From an uncultured Lachnospiraceae bacterium (GTDB taxonomy: Bacteria > Bacillota > Clostridia > Lachnospirales > Lachnospiraceae), in the NCBI GenBank assembly GCA_946616835.1, contig CAMOJK010000014.1:1-41769 (forward strand): a stretch of 41,769 bases of DNA, given 5' to 3'. The translations under genes were made by a program, and so were the position numbers. The notes below the pieces were generated by a model, which was not told the DNA's origin, made no database searches, and saw only the letters and a program-made list of their open reading frames with translations. This document shows, one piece after another, positions 31,238 through 38,381 of this stretch (positions are counted from its first letter, which is position 1; the number at the start of each line of letters is the position of its first letter).

Positions 31238-32653
31238 TTAATTTGCGGATTTCAGTGCTTCCTCTACGGCTGTCTTGTATCCGTCAAAATCAGCTCCCTC
31301 TATAATGCTTACAATAACTCCGTTGCTGTCAACGATATATGTAGTAGGGTATCCGCTTACCTTCGGGAATGCTGTTTCATAATCTTCAATGATCACATTC
31401 GTATAAGTAACGCCGGCTTCACTAAGCAGCTCCTGAGCCTTGTCTTTTTTCTTTACCCCGTCCTGGCAGACGCCCACAATGTGGCAGCCCTGTTCTTCAA
31501 GATCTTTGCTGTATGCTTCAAGGTCCGGCAGTTCTTCCACGCACCAGTGGCACCAGGTTCCCCAGAGGTTAACCATTGTTAATGTGTGGCCGGCAAATAA
31601 ATCTTTGCTGCTGGCTGTATTTCCTTCAAAATCCGTCCCTTCAAATTCGACTATGTCACCGACTGCAAGAGGATATACCGGTTTAGCATCGATCAGAGTG
31701 ATCCCTTTTGCAAACTCATTCACGTCAATACTTTTTAGCGCGGCATATTCATCTGCGATTTCTTTTTCGGGAACGGGAATATCATCTTCCGAAGCATAGG
31801 CAAGGCTGAACAGCTTGTCCTGATCTATTGCTAAAAGATAATACTGATAATCACCTTTTGTTCCTAAATCGTATGTATCACCTATATACTCACTGAGAGC
31901 TATCTCCTCAGGAGCCCTGTTAAGTATCTCGTCTATGCTTTCCCCGTTATTGACTGCATATACGTAGAAAAACTCCGTATTAACTGTGTTTTCATATTCT
32001 TGCATATAGGTAATAAAGTCATTAACAAGATCTTCATTATCATGGTTATCAAGGGCTTCTTCATACCGTCTTTCAAACTCCGCTGTTTCATCCGGGGTTC
32101 TGCCGATATAATCCAGGCGGGCAAAATTAACCCCTTCTTCTTCAGTAAACTCGACCCAGGATAAAGTTCCGTGAAGATTCTGCATTTTTTCCGGCAGTAC
32201 GATCTCAAATCCTGTTTCTGCCAGAACCTGTTTTTCTGCATTGCTTTCCGGGGCTGAAGAACTTTTTAATACAACCTTGATCTGGCCGTAGGTATCTTCT
32301 GTAACATATTCTGTTTCATCCTCTGCATAACCTTCCGGCACGTCCAGCATGTGAACGGTAAATACGCCGGGAGCCTCGGTTTCAAAAACTGCCACGCCGC
32401 TGTCATCGGTGGTGCCAAGATTACATGTGGTATCATCGCAGAACTGTACCGTTACTCCGGGAACGGGGTTATCGCTTTCATCTACAACCAGCACGCTGTA
32501 TGCAGAATCTGAAGCCTCCGCTGTCTGTGCCTGCGAAGCCGGCTCATCTGATGTGCCGTTGTTTCCCTGCTGATTACTTCCCTGTCCTGCACAGCCGGCA
32601 AGCAGTATACCTGCCGTTAAAAGCGACAGTCCGCGTATCAATTGTTTTTTCAT
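31238..32653 (-). CDS. TlpA/ResA-type thioredoxin-fold lipoprotein with an SpaA/Cna-B-like domain
   Basis: This 471-residue protein has a lipoprotein signal (ILLAGC, lipidated Cys21) and a low-complexity Q/N/S linker, so it is anchored outside the membrane. Residues about 50-130 look like a Cna-B/prealbumin-type beta domain (YSVLVVDESDNPVPGVTVQF, then GVFTVHMLDVPEGY). A middle acidic region of about 200 residues is unrecognised. The C-terminal domain is a TlpA/ResA-type thioredoxin with NLWGTWCHWCVEELPDLEAY (Cys368, Cys371) and the cis-Pro GYPTTYIVD. It converges with the Fe-S/thioredoxin fusion gene and probably receives electrons from it, to reduce disulfides or sulfoxides outside the cell (inference). 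Confidence 0.87.
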   Translation of the reverse strand: MKKQLIRGLSLLTAGILLAGCAGQGSNQQGNNGTSDEPASQAQTAEASDSAYSVLVVDESDNPVPGVTVQFCDDTTCNLGTTDDSGVAVFETEAPGVFTVHMLDVPEGYAEDETEYVTEDTYGQIKVVLKSSSAPESNAEKQVLAETGFEIVLPEKMQNLHGTLSWVEFTEEEGVNFARLDYIGRTPDETAEFERRYEEALDNHDNEDLVNDFITYMQEYENTVNTEFFYVYAVNNGESIDEILNRAPEEIALSEYIGDTYDLGTKGDYQYYLLAIDQDKLFSLAYASEDDIPVPEKEIADEYAALKSIDVNEFAKGITLIDAKPVYPLAVGDIVEFEGTDFEGNTASSKDLFAGHTLTMVNLWGTWCHWCVEELPDLEAYSKDLEEQGCHIVGVCQDGVKKKDKAQELLSEAGVTYTNVIIEDYETAFPKVSGYPTTYIVDSNGVIVSIIEGADFDGYKTAVEEALKSAN

Positions 32654-32684
32654 ATGTTCTCTCCCTTCTGTTGATTGTCATCCT

Positions 32685-32693
32685 AGTATATCA
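32685..32693 (-). promoter_or_regulatory. Extended -10 promoter of TlpA lipoprotein gene
   Basis: On the minus strand TGA-TATACT, an extended -10 element about 32 bases before the ATG at 32653. No clear -35 is seen. Confidence 0.5.
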
Positions 32694-32760
32694 TTTTTTC
32701 CATAAAAGCTGTTATTTTTATACCTTTTTATGGAATCACAGCCCCTTTGCCAATTTGCTG

Positions 32761-32789
32761 TTGACAAAGGGGAAGGGGCGTGGTATATT
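32761..32789 (+). promoter_or_regulatory. Strong sigma-A promoter of rpmG-secE-nusG
   Basis: TTGACA (32761-32766), 17 bases, TATATT (32784-32789). The predicted start near 32796 is only a few bases before the small hairpin and T8 run at 32801-32822. Confidence 0.85.
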
Positions 32790-32800
32790 TCTTACTGCTG

Positions 32801-32822
32801 AGAGCGAACGGCTCTTTTTTTT
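32801..32822 (+). terminator. Very early hairpin plus T8 in rpmG leader (possible attenuator)
   Basis: AGAGC (32801-32805) pairs with GCTCT (32811-32815) around a five-base loop and is followed by eight T residues. It would form within the first 30 bases of the transcript. It could act as a pause, reiterative-synthesis or attenuation site, or protect the 5' end. Confidence 0.4.
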
Positions 32823-32851
32823 GTGATATATGTATTTAGGAGGAAGACAAA

Positions 32852-33001
32852 ATGCGTACCAGAATCACTCTTGCTTGTACAGAATGCAAGCGTCGCAACT
32901 ACGATACAACAAAGGATAAGAAGGCTCATCCCGAGAGGATCGAGACCAAGAAGTACTGCCCTTTCTGCAAGGCGCATACAGCCCACAAGGAGACTAAGTA
33001 A
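32852..33001 (+). CDS. rpmG: Ribosomal protein L33
   Basis: This 49-residue protein has the L33 pattern [17 protein letters not shown] at the N-terminus and [16 protein letters not shown] at the C-terminus. Its four cysteines in two C-x2-C pairs mark the zinc-binding form of L33; organisms often keep a second, cysteine-free copy for zinc shortage. The ribosome binding site AGGAGGA precedes the ATG by about seven bases. The order L33, SecE, NusG, L11, L1 is the standard Firmicutes arrangement. Confidence 0.97.
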   Translation: MRTRITLACTECKRRNYDTTKDKKAHPERIETKKYCPFCKAHTAHKETK

Positions 33002-33036
33002 TCCGCACTGCACTATCGTGCTATGGAGATTTGACT

Positions 33037-33270
33037 ATGGCAGAAGAAGAAAAGAAAGACTCTGCACCCAAGAAAGCTAAAAAAGGCAAGAAAAAAGTCA
33101 GCTTCATGAAGGGTGTAAAGCAGGAATTCAAGAAGATTACATGGCCTGATAAGGAAGCACTTACCAAACAGTCGATTGCAGTGGTTACCACCAGTGTGGT
33201 GCTTGCCGGTATGATCGCTCTGCTTGATATGATATTCAAGTATGGCATAGACTGGCTGATAAAACTGTAA
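33037..33270 (+). CDS. secE: Preprotein translocase subunit SecE
   Basis: This protein of about 77 residues has a lysine-rich N-terminus and the SecE core VKQEFKKITWPDKEAL followed by one membrane span (about residues 50-72), the single-span form found in Gram-positive bacteria. SecE clamps the SecY channel. The ATG at 33037 is chosen because GGAG lies nine bases upstream; a TTG six bases earlier is less likely. It is 35 bases after rpmG and 44 bases before nusG, in the same operon. Confidence 0.96.
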   Translation: MAEEEKKDSAPKKAKKGKKKVSFMKGVKQEFKKITWPDKEALTKQSIAVVTTSVVLAGMIALLDMIFKYGIDWLIKL

Positions 33271-33314
33271 CAGACCGGTGTTTTTCACGAATTAATGAAA
33301 GGGTTATCTCAATA

Positions 33315-33986
33315 ATGGCAAAGATTAAGCGAATGGCAGAGCTTAAGGCCCTGTTAGCAGATGATACGGAAATAAGCGGCGAGGCTTATACTCCTGCTGT
33401 TGTAGCATCCGAAGAAGAAGTCCGCGCTATAGAGGATCAGGACATCGGAGCAAGCGAAAATAAGAGCGGCCGTGGCATGGGCTGGTATGTAATCCACACA
33501 TATTCCGGCTATGAGAATAAGGTAAAGCTCAACATCGAGAAGGCTATAAGAAACCGTCATCTTGAGGACAAGATACTTGAAATCCAGGTTCCTACTCAGG
33601 AAGTAATGGAAGTTAAGTCCACAGGCAAGAAAAAAGTTCAGCGTAAGGTTTTCCCTGGATATGTGCTTATCCAGATGGATGCTGATGACAATGACGCATG
33701 GTATGTAGTAAGAAATACCAGAGGCGTTACCGGTTTCGTTGGACCCGGATCCAAGCCGGTTCCTCTTGATGAGACAGAGAAGGATTCTCTGGAGCAGGAG
33801 AGAGTTGTAAAGGCAGATTTCGCAGTGGACGATACTATCATGGTAATAGACGGTCCCTGGAAAGATACTGTCGGAAAGGTCACAAAGATCGACGAGAACA
33901 AGCAGACTGCAACTATCATGGTCGAGATGTTCGGTATGGAGACACCTGTTGAAATCGGCTTCTCCCAGGTTAAGAAGCTTGACTGA
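33315..33986 (+). CDS. nusG: Transcription termination/antitermination factor NusG
   Basis: This 223-residue protein has the NusG N-terminal domain beginning at about residue 55 (GWYVIHTYSGYENKVK, then KVFPGYVLIQMD and a GVTGFVGPGSKP loop) and the C-terminal KOW domain (VDDTIMVIDGPWKDTVGKV, then EIGFSQVKKLD). An extra N-terminal acidic extension of about 50 residues precedes the core and is longer than in most NusG proteins. NusG binds RNA polymerase and tunes pausing and termination, coupling to ribosomes and Rho. It is the last gene of the rpmG-secE-nusG group before the rplK leader. Confidence 0.97.
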   Translation: MAKIKRMAELKALLADDTEISGEAYTPAVVASEEEVRAIEDQDIGASENKSGRGMGWYVIHTYSGYENKVKLNIEKAIRNRHLEDKILEIQVPTQEVMEVKSTGKKKVQRKVFPGYVLIQMDADDNDAWYVVRNTRGVTGFVGPGSKPVPLDETEKDSLEQERVVKADFAVDDTIMVIDGPWKDTVGKVTKIDENKQTATIMVEMFGMETPVEIGFSQVKKLD

Positions 33987-34212
33987 TATACCAGATTGGT
34001 ATATCATAACGTGGCTTGATGCATTTGATGCTGATGTCACGCAAACGAATGGATTGATTCGAGCAGCCTGTCTGTTTGCGAAGCAAACGCCTGAATCGCA
34101 GGCTGTATAGATCGGAGCCTCCGTGGGAGGCAGATGATTTGTCCCTTCGTGGGAGCAGGGGAGCATAAGCGTCCTTGCGACATTACCACTTTATTTATAG
34201 GAGGAAGCCAAA
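33986..34212 (+). promoter_or_regulatory. Structured leader of rplK-rplA, candidate L1-responsive leader
   Basis: A perfect nine-pair hairpin with a three-base loop (33986-34006, not followed by T) comes first. A cloverleaf-like element follows: CAGCCTG (34064-34070) with CAGGCTG (34099-34105) enclosing GTTTGC-GAA-GCAAAC (34074-34088). Then come hairpins at 34117-34131 and 34142-34154. Leaders of L11-L1 operons are often bound by free L1 protein. That role is inference; no clear promoter was found within it. Confidence 0.5.
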
Positions 34213-34638
34213 ATGGCAAAGAAAGTTGAAGGCTACATTAAGTTACAGATTCCGGCCGGCAAAGCAACTCCGGCACCCCCCGTGGGTCCCGCTCTTGGTC
34301 AGCACGGAGTCAACATCGTTGAATTCACAAAGCAGTTCAACGCAAAGACAGCTGATCAGGGTGATCTGATCATCCCGGTTGTCATCACAGTTTATGCGGA
34401 CAGGACCTTTTCGTTCGTCACGAAGACTCCTCCTGCAGCTGTACTTATCAAGAAGGCTTGCAATCTGAAGAAAGCATCCGGCGAACCTAACAAGAACAAG
34501 GTTGCTACAATTTCCAAGGATAAGATCAAGGAAATCGCTGAGCTCAAGATGCCGGATCTCAATGCAGCATCTCTTGAAGCAGCTATGTCAATGATCGCAG
34601 GCACATGCAGAAGCATGGGCGTTAAGGTAGAAGAATAA
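34213..34638 (+). CDS. rplK: Ribosomal protein L11
   Basis: This 141-residue protein has the L11 N-terminal domain ([20 protein letters not shown], then [16 protein letters not shown]) and the rRNA-binding C-terminal domain ([13 protein letters not shown], ending [14 protein letters not shown]). L11 sits at the GTPase-associated centre of the 50S subunit. AGGAGGA at 34199-34205 sets the ATG. It is followed by rplA after 16 bases, the usual pair. Confidence 0.98.
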   Translation: MAKKVEGYIKLQIPAGKATPAPPVGPALGQHGVNIVEFTKQFNAKTADQGDLIIPVVITVYADRTFSFVTKTPPAAVLIKKACNLKKASGEPNKNKVATISKDKIKEIAELKMPDLNAASLEAAMSMIAGTCRSMGVKVEE

Positions 34639-34654
34639 GGGGAGGTGCAGATAA

Positions 34655-35344
34655 ATGAAACACGGAAAGAAATACAATGCGGCACTTTCTCAGTATGACC
34701 GCGCAACACTTTTTGATTCAGCAGAAGCTATTGAGACTGTCAAGAAGACAGCAACCGCAAAATTTGATGAGACCGTAGAGGTGCACATCAGGACCGGATG
34801 TGACGGACGTCACGCAGAGCAGCAGATCCGCGGCGCTGTAGTACTTCCTAACGGTACCGGTAAGACTGTACGTGTACTTGTATTTGCTAAGGGCGACAAG
34901 ATCGCTGAGGCAGAGGCAGCAGGAGCTGACTATGTAGGCGGCGAGGAACTTATCCCGAAGATCCAGAACGACGGCTGGCTTGATTTCGATGTTGTCGTTG
35001 CTACACCTGACATGATGGGTGTTGTTGGTCGTCTCGGTAAGGTACTCGGACCTAAGGGCCTTATGCCTAACCCTAAGGCAGGAACTGTTACTATGGATGT
35101 TACCAAGGCTGTTAACGATATCAAAGCCGGTAAGATCGAGTACAGACTTGACAAGGCTAATATTATCCACTGCCCTATCGGAAAGGCATCTTTCAGCACA
35201 GAGCAGCTTACACAGAACTTTGATGCGTTCATGGAAGCTATCGTTAAGGCTAAGCCCTCGTCACTTAAGGGTCAGTACTTAAAGAGCATCACTCTGGCTA
35301 CAACAATGGGACCTGGCGTTAGAGTAAGCACAGCTAAGTATTGA
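34655..35344 (+). CDS. rplA: Ribosomal protein L1
   Basis: This 229-residue protein has the L1 pattern [15 protein letters not shown] at the start, the conserved [20 protein letters not shown] block and the C-terminal [21 protein letters not shown]1 forms the mobile stalk at the E site and commonly represses its own operon by binding the leader mRNA. GGGGAGGTG lies upstream of the ATG. A hairpin terminator follows at 35398-35424, so the operon ends here and does not run into rplJ. Confidence 0.98.
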   Translation: MKHGKKYNAALSQYDRATLFDSAEAIETVKKTATAKFDETVEVHIRTGCDGRHAEQQIRGAVVLPNGTGKTVRVLVFAKGDKIAEAEAAGADYVGGEELIPKIQNDGWLDFDVVVATPDMMGVVGRLGKVLGPKGLMPNPKAGTVTMDVTKAVNDIKAGKIEYRLDKANIIHCPIGKASFSTEQLTQNFDAFMEAIVKAKPSSLKGQYLKSITLATTMGPGVRVSTAKY

Positions 35345-35397
35345 TGAGGACACACTGCGAAAGCGGTGTCTCTGTAATGGATGAAATTTTAAGAAAG

Positions 35398-35424
35398 CCT
35401 GTCGGTGAAAGCCGGCAGGTTTTT
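35398..35424 (+). terminator. Terminator after rplA
   Basis: CCTGTCGG (35398-35405) pairs with CCGGCAGG (35412-35419) around TGAAAG and is followed by five T residues. It separates rplK-rplA from the inserted capA-like gene. Confidence 0.85.
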
Positions 35425-35483
35425 GCTTCATCAGGAAAAGATGAATATGGCTAAATATCTACTGTGTATTGCGGCGTGGCATT

Positions 35484-35492
35484 TGTTATAAT
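35484..35492 (+). promoter_or_regulatory. Extended -10 promoter of the capA-like gene
   Basis: TGT-TATAAT (35484-35492) is a perfect extended -10 element. The -35 position is poor. The transcript would begin about 40 bases before the ATG at 35538. Confidence 0.65.
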
Positions 35493-35537
35493 AAACCATT
35501 CGGAAACAAAAATGTTCAATTGCAAGAGGAAGGCAAT

Positions 35538-36878
35538 ATGAAAAAGTATTTATTGATTTTTATAGTGGCACTTACTATTGTGATGGCGGTGGGCGGTGTA
35601 ATGCTGTATGTCATGAATGGTCAGAAAAATGGGAATACGCAGAGCGCTGAGACAGCTTTGCAACAAGCTTCCGCAGATGGAAGTGGTGAGGCGGCTGCAG
35701 AAGGCAATGTAGCAACTGAGGGCGTGAGTGGAAATGTAACGGTGGATCTTGCGGGACTCGGCGGTGCTGATGCCGGCACGGTTTCCGATGATGCCATTTC
35801 CGAGGAAGAGGAACTGAAAAAGGCAGAACAGGAACATCAGGAAATGCTTCAGGCTATAAAGGACGGAAACCCTGCACTTACCATGGAAATGGTAATTGAG
35901 GAGACCGGAAGTGATCCTGACGGTGTATACACGCTCGGATTTGCAGGGGATATTCTTTTCGACCCGAACTATGCAATATATAACCATTTCAGGCAGACAG
36001 GTTTTGATCTGAACAGCTGCGTAAAGAATGGGCTTCTGGAAGAAATGAACAGCGTGGACTTCATGATGGTGAATAACGAGTTCCCATATTCCGATGAAGG
36101 CTCGCCTCAGGCAAATAAGACCTATACTTTCAGGGCGCCTCTGGACGCCATTGAGTATATGAAAGGAATGGGAGTGGATGCTGCGTCCGTGGCCAATAAC
36201 CATGCCTTTGACTATGGCGAGGCTGCTTTCCTGGATACGCTGGAAGTTATGGAGGAAAATGAAATCCCTCATGTGGGCGGCGGCATGAATCTTGAAGAAG
36301 CTTCAAGACCTCTTTATCTTTATATGGATGATCACAAGGTAGCCATAGTGGCTGCATCCCAGATAGAAAGGATGGGGACTCCCCATTCTAAAGGCGCTAC
36401 GGCTGACGGACCGGGAATGCTTCGCTCGTATGCGGACATAGAACCGACTCTGGCTGCTATCCGGGAAGCCAAGGAAAACAGCGACTATGTGATCCTTTTC
36501 ATACACTGGGGGACAGAGAAGGAAGTGTATCCTGACTGGTGTGAAGCTGAGCAGCTGCCACAGTTTATTGATGCCGGTGCTGACTGCATCATAGGAGCGC
36601 ATCCCCATATTTTACAGCCCATAGATTATGTGAGTGGTGTGCCTGTGGTATACAGCATGGGCAATTTCTGGTTTAATTCCAAGACTCTGGACAGCTGTAT
36701 GATAGAGCTGGAAATGAAGGACGGTGAGCTTGCGGGGCTTAAGTTTATCCCCTGTCTCCAGAGCGGATGTACTGTCAAGAAGCTGGATGGTGCGGATGCG
36801 GACAGGCTGCTTGACTATATGCGATCCATTTCGCCCAATGTGAATATCGATGATGAGGGTTATGTCACACCGAAGTGA
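35538..36878 (+). CDS. CapA-family metallophosphatase-like protein, membrane-anchored
   Basis: This protein of about 446 residues has one N-terminal membrane anchor (LLIFIVALTIVMAVGGVML) and a Ser/Ala/Glu-rich linker to about residue 115, then a CapA domain (PGA_cap family): TLGFAGDILFDPN, VNNEFPYSDEG, SVANNHAFDYGEAAF, FIHWGTEKE, CIIGAHPHILQPID and VVYSMGNFWFN. CapA proteins belong to capsule (poly-gamma-glutamate) systems and also occur as single surface enzymes of unknown function. No other capsule genes (capB, capC) are nearby. The ATG at 35538 is set by GAGGAAGG. It lies between rplA and rplJ, which are usually adjacent, with its own promoter. Confidence 0.87.
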   Translation: MKKYLLIFIVALTIVMAVGGVMLYVMNGQKNGNTQSAETALQQASADGSGEAAAEGNVATEGVSGNVTVDLAGLGGADAGTVSDDAISEEEELKKAEQEHQEMLQAIKDGNPALTMEMVIEETGSDPDGVYTLGFAGDILFDPNYAIYNHFRQTGFDLNSCVKNGLLEEMNSVDFMMVNNEFPYSDEGSPQANKTYTFRAPLDAIEYMKGMGVDAASVANNHAFDYGEAAFLDTLEVMEENEIPHVGGGMNLEEASRPLYLYMDDHKVAIVAASQIERMGTPHSKGATADGPGMLRSYADIEPTLAAIREAKENSDYVILFIHWGTEKEVYPDWCEAEQLPQFIDAGADCIIGAHPHILQPIDYVSGVPVVYSMGNFWFNSKTLDSCMIELEMKDGELAGLKFIPCLQSGCTVKKLDGADADRLLDYMRSISPNVNIDDEGYVTPK

Positions 36879-36886
36879 ATTTCTTC

Positions 36887-36916
36887 TTGACACCGCTATG
36901 TATCAGATGGTATCAT
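36887..36916 (+). promoter_or_regulatory. Sigma-A promoter of rplJ-rplL
   Basis: TTGACA (36887-36892), an 18-base spacer and TATCAT (36911-36916), just after the capA-like gene. The predicted start near 36923 places the whole L10 leader in the transcript. Confidence 0.8.
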
Positions 36917-36935
36917 ATCTTTCGTCTGTTAAGAC

Positions 36936-37020
36936 ATGCCGAAGACAGCAGGCGGGTAGACCCGCAACGAGATGGTTTTAATATCATCCGGCCTGCCGAG
37001 GAGAAGTCAGTTAATGTTTT
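36936..37020 (+). promoter_or_regulatory. L10-type ribosomal protein leader
   Basis: The sequence has the known L10 leader layout: CAGGC (36949-36953) pairing with GCCTG (36991-36995), the arms GCGGGT/ACCCGC (36952-36965) and GATG/CATC (36971-36988), and the G-A-A-G-A / C-G-A-G-G flanks. The L10(L12)4 complex binds this RNA and represses rplJ-rplL. A competing terminator follows at 37040. Confidence 0.8.
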
Positions 37021-37039
37021 ACATTTTCGAATGAACTTG

Positions 37040-37063
37040 CTCCGGTCTCGCACCGGAGTTTTT
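37040..37063 (+). terminator. rplJL transcription attenuator
   Basis: CTCCGGT (37040-37046) pairs with ACCGGAG (37052-37058) and is followed by five T residues, upstream of the rplJ start. Placed right after the L10 leader, it is the expected premature terminator when L10 is in excess. Confidence 0.8.
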
Positions 37064-37114
37064 GCATTTATGACTCCTCAGATTTGGCTACGAAATCTAT
37101 AAGGAGGTAGAAAG

Positions 37115-37678
37115 ATGGCAAAGGTTGAACTTAAAGCACCGGTGGTTGAAGAAATCTCCGGCGTGATAGGGGATGCAGCAAGCGTTGTGCTGGTAGACCA
37201 CAGAGGTCTTACCGTTGCTCAGGATACTGAGCTCCGCAGACTGCTTCGTGCTGAAGGTGTTACTTATAAGGTATACAAGAACACCATGATGGTACGTGCT
37301 TTCCAGGGAACACCCTGTGAGGAGCTGACAAAGTATCTCGAAGGCCCCAGCGCACTGGCAGTATCCAAGGACGATGCTACCGCAGCAGCAAGAGTACTGG
37401 TTAAATTCGCAAAGAAGGCACCTGCTCTTGAGGTTAAGGCCGGCATAGTTGAAGGTACTGTTTATGATGCAGAAGGCATTATGCCTATCGCAGAGATCCC
37501 TTCAAGGGACGAGCTCCTTTCAAAGCTGCTCGGATCACTGCAGAGCCCGATCACGAATTTTGCCCGCGTTATGAATCAGCTTGCTGAGAAAGGCGGAGCA
37601 TCAGGCGAAAGTGCTGCAGAAGCACCCGCTGCAGAGGAAGCAGCACCCGCAGAAGCCACAGAAACAACTGAGGCTTAA
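37115..37678 (+). CDS. rplJ: Ribosomal protein L10
   Basis: This 187-residue protein has the L10 pattern KVELKAPVVEEISGVIGD, VLVDHRGLTVAQ, TYKVYKNTMMVRAFQG and FAKKAPALEVKAGIV. The C-terminal helix that binds L7/L12 dimers is followed by an Ala/Glu/Pro/Thr-rich tail of about 25 residues that is longer than in most L10 proteins. AAGGAGGT precedes the ATG. L10 is the base of the flexible stalk and represses its own operon through the leader upstream. Confidence 0.97.
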   Translation: MAKVELKAPVVEEISGVIGDAASVVLVDHRGLTVAQDTELRRLLRAEGVTYKVYKNTMMVRAFQGTPCEELTKYLEGPSALAVSKDDATAAARVLVKFAKKAPALEVKAGIVEGTVYDAEGIMPIAEIPSRDELLSKLLGSLQSPITNFARVMNQLAEKGGASGESAAEAPAAEEAAPAEATETTEA

Positions 37679-37741
37679 TGCAGAATCAAAACAAACAACA
37701 GGCAGAAGTATTTCTGCAAATCTAATTAGGAGGAAATTAAA

Positions 37742-38113
37742 ATGGCAAAGTTATCCACACAGGAAATTATTGATGCAGTTAAAGAGCTTTCCGTGCTTGA
37801 ATTAAACGAGCTGGTTAAGGCTTGCGAGGAAGAGTTTGGCGTATCCGCAGCAGCAGGTGTTGTTGTGGCTGGTCCTGCAGCAGGTCCCGCAGCTGAAGAG
37901 AAGACTGAGTTCGATGTTGAGCTTACAAGCTTCGGTGAGAAGAAGATGGAAGTTATCAAGGTTGTTCGTGCAATCACAGGTCTTGGCCTCAAGGAGTCCA
38001 AGGAGATGGTTGAGGGTGCACCTAAGATGGTTAAGGAAGGCGCTTCCAAGGAAGAGGCAGAGGACATCAAGAAGAAGCTCGAAGAAGCTGGCGCTACTGT
38101 TACTCTTAAGTAA
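37742..38113 (+). CDS. rplL: Ribosomal protein L7/L12
   Basis: This 123-residue protein has the N-terminal dimerisation helix ([18 protein letters not shown]), an Ala/Gly/Pro hinge at about residues 38-55, and the C-terminal domain that recruits translation factors ([33 protein letters not shown]). AGGAGG at 37729-37734 sets the ATG. It follows rplJ in the usual order and is closed by a terminator. Confidence 0.98.
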   Translation: MAKLSTQEIIDAVKELSVLELNELVKACEEEFGVSAAAGVVVAGPAAGPAAEEKTEFDVELTSFGEKKMEVIKVVRAITGLGLKESKEMVEGAPKMVKEGASKEEAEDIKKKLEEAGATVTLK

Positions 38114-38133
38114 TCTGTTATTACATCAATTTG

Positions 38134-38165
38134 GAGGAAGTGTCGATACGGCACTTCCTCTTTGT
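38134..38165 (+). terminator. Terminator after rplL
   Basis: GAGGAAGTG (38134-38142) pairs with CACTTCCTC (38152-38160), followed by a broken T run (TTTGTTGTTTT). It may be partly read through towards rpoB. Confidence 0.75.
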
Positions 38166-38254
38166 TGTTTTGTAGGGGGCTAGTATTATGTAAACTTGCA
38201 TAATGCCCCGGTTCATCTCTTGTAAAAAATTACTCTAAAAAGTTAAATTTCTTA

Positions 38255-38283
38255 TTGACTTAAAACTCCCAAAATGATACTAT
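38255..38283 (+). promoter_or_regulatory. Sigma-A promoter of rpoB
   Basis: TTGACT (38255-38260), 17 bases, TACTAT (38278-38283). The transcript would start near 38290 and include the direct repeats of the leader. Confidence 0.65.
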
Positions 38284-38292
38284 GGAAAATGC

Positions 38293-38341
38293 GTCATTAT
38301 GATGTGAGGGGTGTATTATGCCCTTGCCTGTCATTATGATG
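38293..38341 (+). repeat. Direct repeat pair in rpoB leader
   Basis: GTCATTATGATG occurs at 38293-38304 and again at 38330-38341, 37 bases apart. Each copy would be in the mRNA leader; the function is unknown. Confidence 0.6.
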
Positions 38342-38381
38342 CTGTAGCGTAAACAATCTATCAGACGGGGTGAATGTCAGA

